Part shown: piece after piece, positions 22,290 to 25,310 of the stretch
Numbering within the stretch: the stretch's first letter is position 1
How the letters are laid out: each line of letters begins with the position of its first letter
Assembly (NCBI GenBank): GCA_964611385.1
Contig: CAZSXS010000056.1
Location: forward strand, 1-25,310
Direction of reading: 5' to 3'
Source: CAZSXS01 sp964611385
GTDB lineage: Bacteria; Bacillota; Clostridia; Lachnospirales; CAYPQA01
DNA: 25,310 bases
Notes under the pieces: generated by a model
What the model saw: only the letters and a program-made list of their open reading frames with translations
The model's database searches: none
What the model was told of the DNA's origin: nothing
Made by a program: the position numbers and the translations under genes

Positions 22290-23066
22290 TCATGAACCGG
22301 TTGACTTATAGCGACTCAAGCCAAAGCCAAAGAAGGCATGGCTTGGAATCAAAAAAAGCAAAGCAATTAAGGGCAGAAAGACAAAATGGGATTTTGCTTC
22401 CCCTCCGATTAAGTACAAAAGTGGATAATACTGAACCAAGGCTAAGGGAATGACAAAGGTTAAAAATTTCAAGACCCCATTTCCGTATACCGAGAACGGG
22501 TAACGACCAAACTGCCGGGCGCCGTAGGTAAGGATATTCATAAATTGGAAGTCCTCCACGGTAAAAAAAGCAAAAGAGGCATAGATGACGAACAAGCTAT
22601 AAAACAAGATGCTACCGCAGAGGATCATCAAGCAGAGCGTCAGAATTTTGCCCCAGGTCCAGGTTATGCCGCTGTTGGGGATCGCATAGCCCAGAACAAG
22701 CATAGCCTGTGCCAATATGCCGAACCGGGACAGATCCATCTTAGGTGCCAAAACTTGCAAGATGACGCTTCTGGGGCGGAGCAAGACACGGTCAAACTCC
22801 CCGTTGCCCAGCATACCAGAGAATCGGCTAAACCCGCCTCCAAACATTTCTCCAAGCGAAAAGGACATCATCACTATTGCAAAGCATAGAAGCACTTGTT
22901 CATAGCTAAAGTTGTCCACAGCTTTCATTCGTGAAAAAATAAAATACAAGCCAAAGAAAGAGGTAAATGTCGTGATGAATTGTCCAAATGTGACTAAGAA
23001 AAAAGATAGCTTATACTGCATTTGGCTTTTTAGGTTCATGGAAAAATAGTTTAAGTATAGTTTCAT
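22290..23066 (-). CDS. ABC-2 type permease (COG3694-like), 258 aa
   Basis: Integral membrane protein with about six hydrophobic helices, including LSFFLVTFGQFITTFTSFFG, LLCFAIVMMSFSLGEMF and LPLIALLFLIPSHAFFGFGL. The pattern NYFSMNLKSQMQYKLSF...GGFSRFSGMLGNGEFDRVLLRP matches the uncharacterised ABC-2 permeases that form a three-gene cluster with a second permease and an ATPase. The latter pair is believed to export an unknown substrate. CTAGGAGGTATGT precedes the ATG. The companion permease lies 185 bp upstream, but no ATPase gene is present in the window. Confidence 0.87.
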   Translation of the reverse strand: MKLYLNYFSMNLKSQMQYKLSFFLVTFGQFITTFTSFFGLYFIFSRMKAVDNFSYEQVLLCFAIVMMSFSLGEMFGGGFSRFSGMLGNGEFDRVLLRPRSVILQVLAPKMDLSRFGILAQAMLVLGYAIPNSGITWTWGKILTLCLMILCGSILFYSLFVIYASFAFFTVEDFQFMNILTYGARQFGRYPFSVYGNGVLKFLTFVIPLALVQYYPLLYLIGGEAKSHFVFLPLIALLFLIPSHAFFGFGLSRYKSTGS

Positions 23067-23096
23067 ACATACCTCCTAGCAAGTGCATACACTATT

Positions 23097-23126
23097 ATTA
23101 TACAGCGTTCTGTCGAATAAAAGCAA
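23097..23126 (-). promoter_or_regulatory. Sigma-A promoter for the 22290-23066 permease
   Basis: On the minus strand, TTGCTT (23121-23126), an 18-bp spacer and a perfect TATAAT (23097-23102), about 30 bp before the ATG. It would let the second permease be transcribed separately from the first despite their shared role. Confidence 0.6.
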
Positions 23127-23251
23127 TTATTTTTGCCTAATTTTACAGTATTCTAAACCCTCCCCTTGACAACACTTATCAATTTTTATTTCAAGAGCTT
23201 GGCCTTTTCCCTTCAACCAAGGTTGTTCAGAATTTCCAACTTAATGAGGAA

Positions 23252-24055
23252 TTACCCGCCCTGCACGATAACCCTTTTCAACGTACGATGCATGAAAAGC
23301 TGTCCCATCAGTAGCAGTGCTGCAAGCCAAGCACATTGAAAAGCTATTCCTTTTAAGGCCTCTACATCAGTGAGATTTCCGCTGTAGATCAAGAGTGGCA
23401 TGTTTTGCATAGCGGCAAAGGGAAGCAATCGAACCAGTGCTAAAACCGACCCTGGAAAAAAGGGCAAGGGGATTATGCCTCCAGATAAGAAGCTACTTAG
23501 CGCGGTTATGATGATTTTAATCCCTCTTGAAGATGTCGTATAAAACAAAGTAATGTACATCAGCATCGCAAAGGCCACCACTACACAAAGCGCAAGCACC
23601 AAAGATAACAAGAACAGGAGCAGCTGCCCGGCATCCAAGGGCAAGGACATTCTGTATGGCTCCGGCATTAGTAAGGCCACAAGCAGCACAGGCAGACAAT
23701 TCAGAGTGGTAAACGCAATGCGAGTAGCAGCGGACTGGCAATACCAGCGGCCGTACAAATTCATCGGGCGTGCCAAATCGTAGGCTATAGAGCCGCTCTC
23801 AATGGCTGAATAAATTTCGCCGTCTGCAAACACCACCGAAAACAGCACAATCAGTGTCTGCTGCATCCAGATGTAAGAAACCGTCTGTGAAAATCCCATC
23901 GGAAAGGAAGCGTTGCCGCTGCGGTATAAGGCTGCAAAAGCCAGAACCTCCATAAAAGCCCATGCAAATCTTGAGATCACTGCGCCAAGGACAGCGACGC
24001 GGTATTGCAAACTATTGACAAAGCGAATACGAAACAAAGACAGGTACATTTTCAT
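23252..24055 (-). CDS. ABC-2 type permease (COG4587-like), 267 aa
   Basis: Integral membrane partner of the 22290 permease. About six hydrophobic helices; SLFRIRFVNSLQYRVAVLG at the N-terminus and ESGSIAYDLARPMNLYGRWY are characteristic of this uncharacterised permease family. The frame runs upstream to 24202, but the family N-terminus begins at the Met coded at 24055, 12 bases after AAAGGA; an ATG at 24067 is adjacent to that site and less likely. The ATPase gene that normally comes first in these clusters would be expected at 24.1 kb and beyond, where there is instead a 354-bp non-coding stretch and an IS110 transposase. Confidence 0.85.
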   Translation of the reverse strand: MKMYLSLFRIRFVNSLQYRVAVLGAVISRFAWAFMEVLAFAALYRSGNASFPMGFSQTVSYIWMQQTLIVLFSVVFADGEIYSAIESGSIAYDLARPMNLYGRWYCQSAATRIAFTTLNCLPVLLVALLMPEPYRMSLPLDAGQLLLFLLSLVLALCVVVAFAMLMYITLFYTTSSRGIKIIITALSSFLSGGIIPLPFFPGSVLALVRLLPFAAMQNMPLLIYSGNLTDVEALKGIAFQCAWLAALLLMGQLFMHRTLKRVIVQGG

Positions 24056-24099
24056 ATTAACATACATTCCTTTCAAAAAGTCGGAAAGGCGGCTTTTTT

Positions 24100-24148
24100 C
24101 AGGCACAAAAGGGAATGAAATTAGAAGGCGAAATCCCGGATGTGCCTG
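24100..24148. repeat. Inverted repeat CAGGCACA/TGTGCCTG upstream of permease
   Basis: CAGGCACA (24100-24107) and TGTGCCTG (24141-24148) are perfectly complementary, with an inner GGGA/TCCC pairing. It lies in the leader of the permease gene on the minus strand. It may be a terminator-like hairpin left from a lost upstream gene, or a regulatory hairpin. Confidence 0.45.
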
Positions 24149-24189
24149 TGATGGTTTATAAGTAAAAAATACAGTCAATAATTTCAAAG

Positions 24190-24405
24190 AGTATAACAAC
24201 AACTACAAAGTACGATGGAGTAAGTAGAACTCCAGAGCCTGTATATTAACATGTATAGAATGTCTATCTTGAAGCACAAATGAGTATGCGGGGTGAAGAG
24301 CCTGAGCATGGATACTAAAAATTTAGAGAATCCTTTTTCTTGTGCCGGACATTCAGTTAAAGTTGTTATGCTCTTTTTTTTATTTCAATCATTTACTAGG
24401 AGGAC
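24190..24405 (+). ncRNA. Candidate IS110 bridge RNA region (left end)
   Basis: About 200 nt of non-coding DNA directly before the IS110 transposase. In the IS110 subgroup the left-end non-coding region encodes the bridge RNA that pairs with target and donor DNA. Visible structure: GGAGT/ACTCC hairpin near 24217-24233, ATAG/CTAT hairpin near 24255-24268, and two copies of AGAGCCTG (24234-24241 and 24297-24304). The exact element end and RNA borders cannot be fixed without the right end or an empty site. Confidence 0.4.
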
Positions 24406-24409
24406 GCTT

Positions 24410-25310
24410 ATGTTAAAAATAGTCCATCCCGTCTGCTGCGGAATTGATGTTCACAAGAAGTTTTTGGTTGCAACGATTGCATCAACAAATCTTGACAATG
24501 TGACAACATATGAGAAGAGAAACTTTACAACCCATTATCACGATTTAGAAGCTCTAAAAAAGTGGCTTACTTACAGAAACTGCTCCGAAGTTTGCATGGA
24601 GTCTACAGGAAAATACTGGATCCCTGTTTATAATGCCCTTGAATCAGTTTGCAAAATCACGCTTGCCAATCCGAAATATGTCAGAGCGATACCTGGCAAA
24701 AAGACGGACGAAAAAGACTCTGTATGGATCTCTGATTTACACAAGCATGGTCTTGTTCCTGGAAGCTATATTCCTGATGTAAAAATTAGAAAATTAAGAG
24801 AGCTTACCCGGTACCAAACAAAATTAGTTGGGAATCGGACTGGCGAAAAAAACCGCATTAATAATTCTCTTACTGTGTCTAATGTTACTTTGGATAACGT
24901 GATTTCAGATGTCTTTGGTAAAACAGGTACCGATATTCGAAATTATATCTTGAACTGTGAAAAATTTGACGTGGAGGAATGTAAAAAGCTTATCGATCCT
25001 AGAATCAAGGCTTCCCCTGATGTTGTTATCCAATCGGTTATCGGGTATCAAAAATCCATTGAACAATCTACAAAATCCAACTTGGCCATGAAACACTTAG
25101 AGTCTATTGATTCGTGCCTAAGCCTCCTTACGCAAACCATTAACACGCTAGCACTTCCTTTTGAAAAGCAAATCAAGCTACTTGAAACTGTGCCGGGAAT
25201 TAAAAGGCCTGCGGCCATAGCTATTATTTCAGAGATTAGTGCAGATATGTCCGCTTTTTCAACGGCTAAAAAGCTTTGCTCCTGGGCTGGTTTAACCCCT
25301 CAAAATAATG
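24410..25310 (+). CDS. IS110-family transposase, 5' 300 codons (truncated by window end)
   Basis: DEDD/serine recombinase of IS110 elements, which acts with a structured bridge RNA. N-terminal RuvC-like domain with D13 (GIDVHKK), E64 (MESTGKYW), D100 and D103 (KKTDEKDSVW). A helical coiled-coil region spans about 130-240. The C-terminal Tnp domain starts with LLETVPGIKRPAAIAIISEI and SWAGLTP. The catalytic Ser of that domain normally comes just after this point, so it would lie outside the window. AGGAGGACGCTT precedes the ATG. No stop or frameshift was seen in the 300 codons, so the copy may be active. Confidence 0.93.
   Translation, partial: MLKIVHPVCCGIDVHKKFLVATIASTNLDNVTTYEKRNFTTHYHDLEALKKWLTYRNCSEVCMESTGKYWIPVYNALESVCKITLANPKYVRAIPGKKTDEKDSVWISDLHKHGLVPGSYIPDVKIRKLRELTRYQTKLVGNRTGEKNRINNSLTVSNVTLDNVISDVFGKTGTDIRNYILNCEKFDVEECKKLIDPRIKASPDVVIQSVIGYQKSIEQSTKSNLAMKHLESIDSCLSLLTQTINTLALPFEKQIKLLETVPGIKRPAAIAIISEISADMSAFSTAKKLCSWAGLTPQNN

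Larger units (their letters stand above)
24190..25310 (+). mobile_element. IS110-family insertion sequence, left part (continues past window)
   Basis: Left non-coding end plus most of the transposase gene of an IS110-type element. The left border is approximate; IS110 elements usually lack clear terminal inverted repeats and target duplications. The right end is outside the window. It lies where the ATPase gene of the adjacent ABC-2 cluster would be expected. Confidence 0.7.

Noticed and set aside
24056..24202. N-terminal extension of the first ABC-2 permease
   Set aside because: Extra residues have no permease character, overlap an inverted repeat, and the family N-terminus fits the Met at 24055.

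Overview
The window looks like chromosomal DNA from a low- to mid-GC, endospore-forming, anaerobic member of the Firmicutes (class Clostridia). The indications are strong AGGAGG ribosome binding sites, several TTG starts, a rubredoxin, a Csp-type (germination) fused subtilase, a BceRS/BcrAB-like module, a stand-alone ECF module next to truA, and clostridial AmmeMemoRadiSam genes. No rRNA, tRNA, CRISPR array or prophage was seen.

Layout. (1) 1-5700, minus strand: a glycolytic run pfkA > pyk > rubredoxin, followed by an orphan AraC-type response regulator and preceded by a hemolysin III/PAQR-type membrane protein. (2) 5.9-11.1 kb, plus strand: a possible spore-related block with a Pro/Met-repeat protein of unknown function (394 aa), a 57-aa Cys-rich protein and a 1149-aa protein carrying two complete subtilisin-like domains in a CspBA-like arrangement. 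(3) 11.2-14.9 kb, plus strand: response regulator, ABC ATPase, ABC permease and histidine kinase, a peptide-antibiotic sensing and detoxification module. (4) 14.9-18.1 kb, minus strand: radical SAM enzyme > Memo-AMMECR1 fusion > D-2-hydroxyacid dehydrogenase. The first two are the AmmeMemoRadiSam system, whose function is unknown to me. (5) 18.5-22.1 kb, plus strand: ecfA1-ecfA2-ecfT-truA and a tiny membrane protein. (6) 22.2-25.3 kb: two ABC-2 permeases on the minus strand with no ATPase beside them, then the left part of an IS110-family element whose 5' non-coding region is a candidate bridge RNA.

The intergenic DNA is unusually structured. There is a four-copy family of ~90-103 bp elements with TATACTCAG/CTGAGTATA ends. 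A second family has two copies (~85-90 bp), each ending exactly at the Shine-Dalgarno sequence, upstream of pfkA and of the AraC regulator. There is also an 89-bp fold-back, a 72-bp near-perfect palindrome, a ~40-bp inverted-repeat pair 200 bp apart, and four helically phased TTTAGA boxes ahead of the ABC transporter genes. These, the double-active Csp-like protease with its neighbours, and the AmmeMemoRadiSam-dehydrogenase operon are the parts most worth following up. All calls rest on reading the sequence and on family knowledge; no database search was run.
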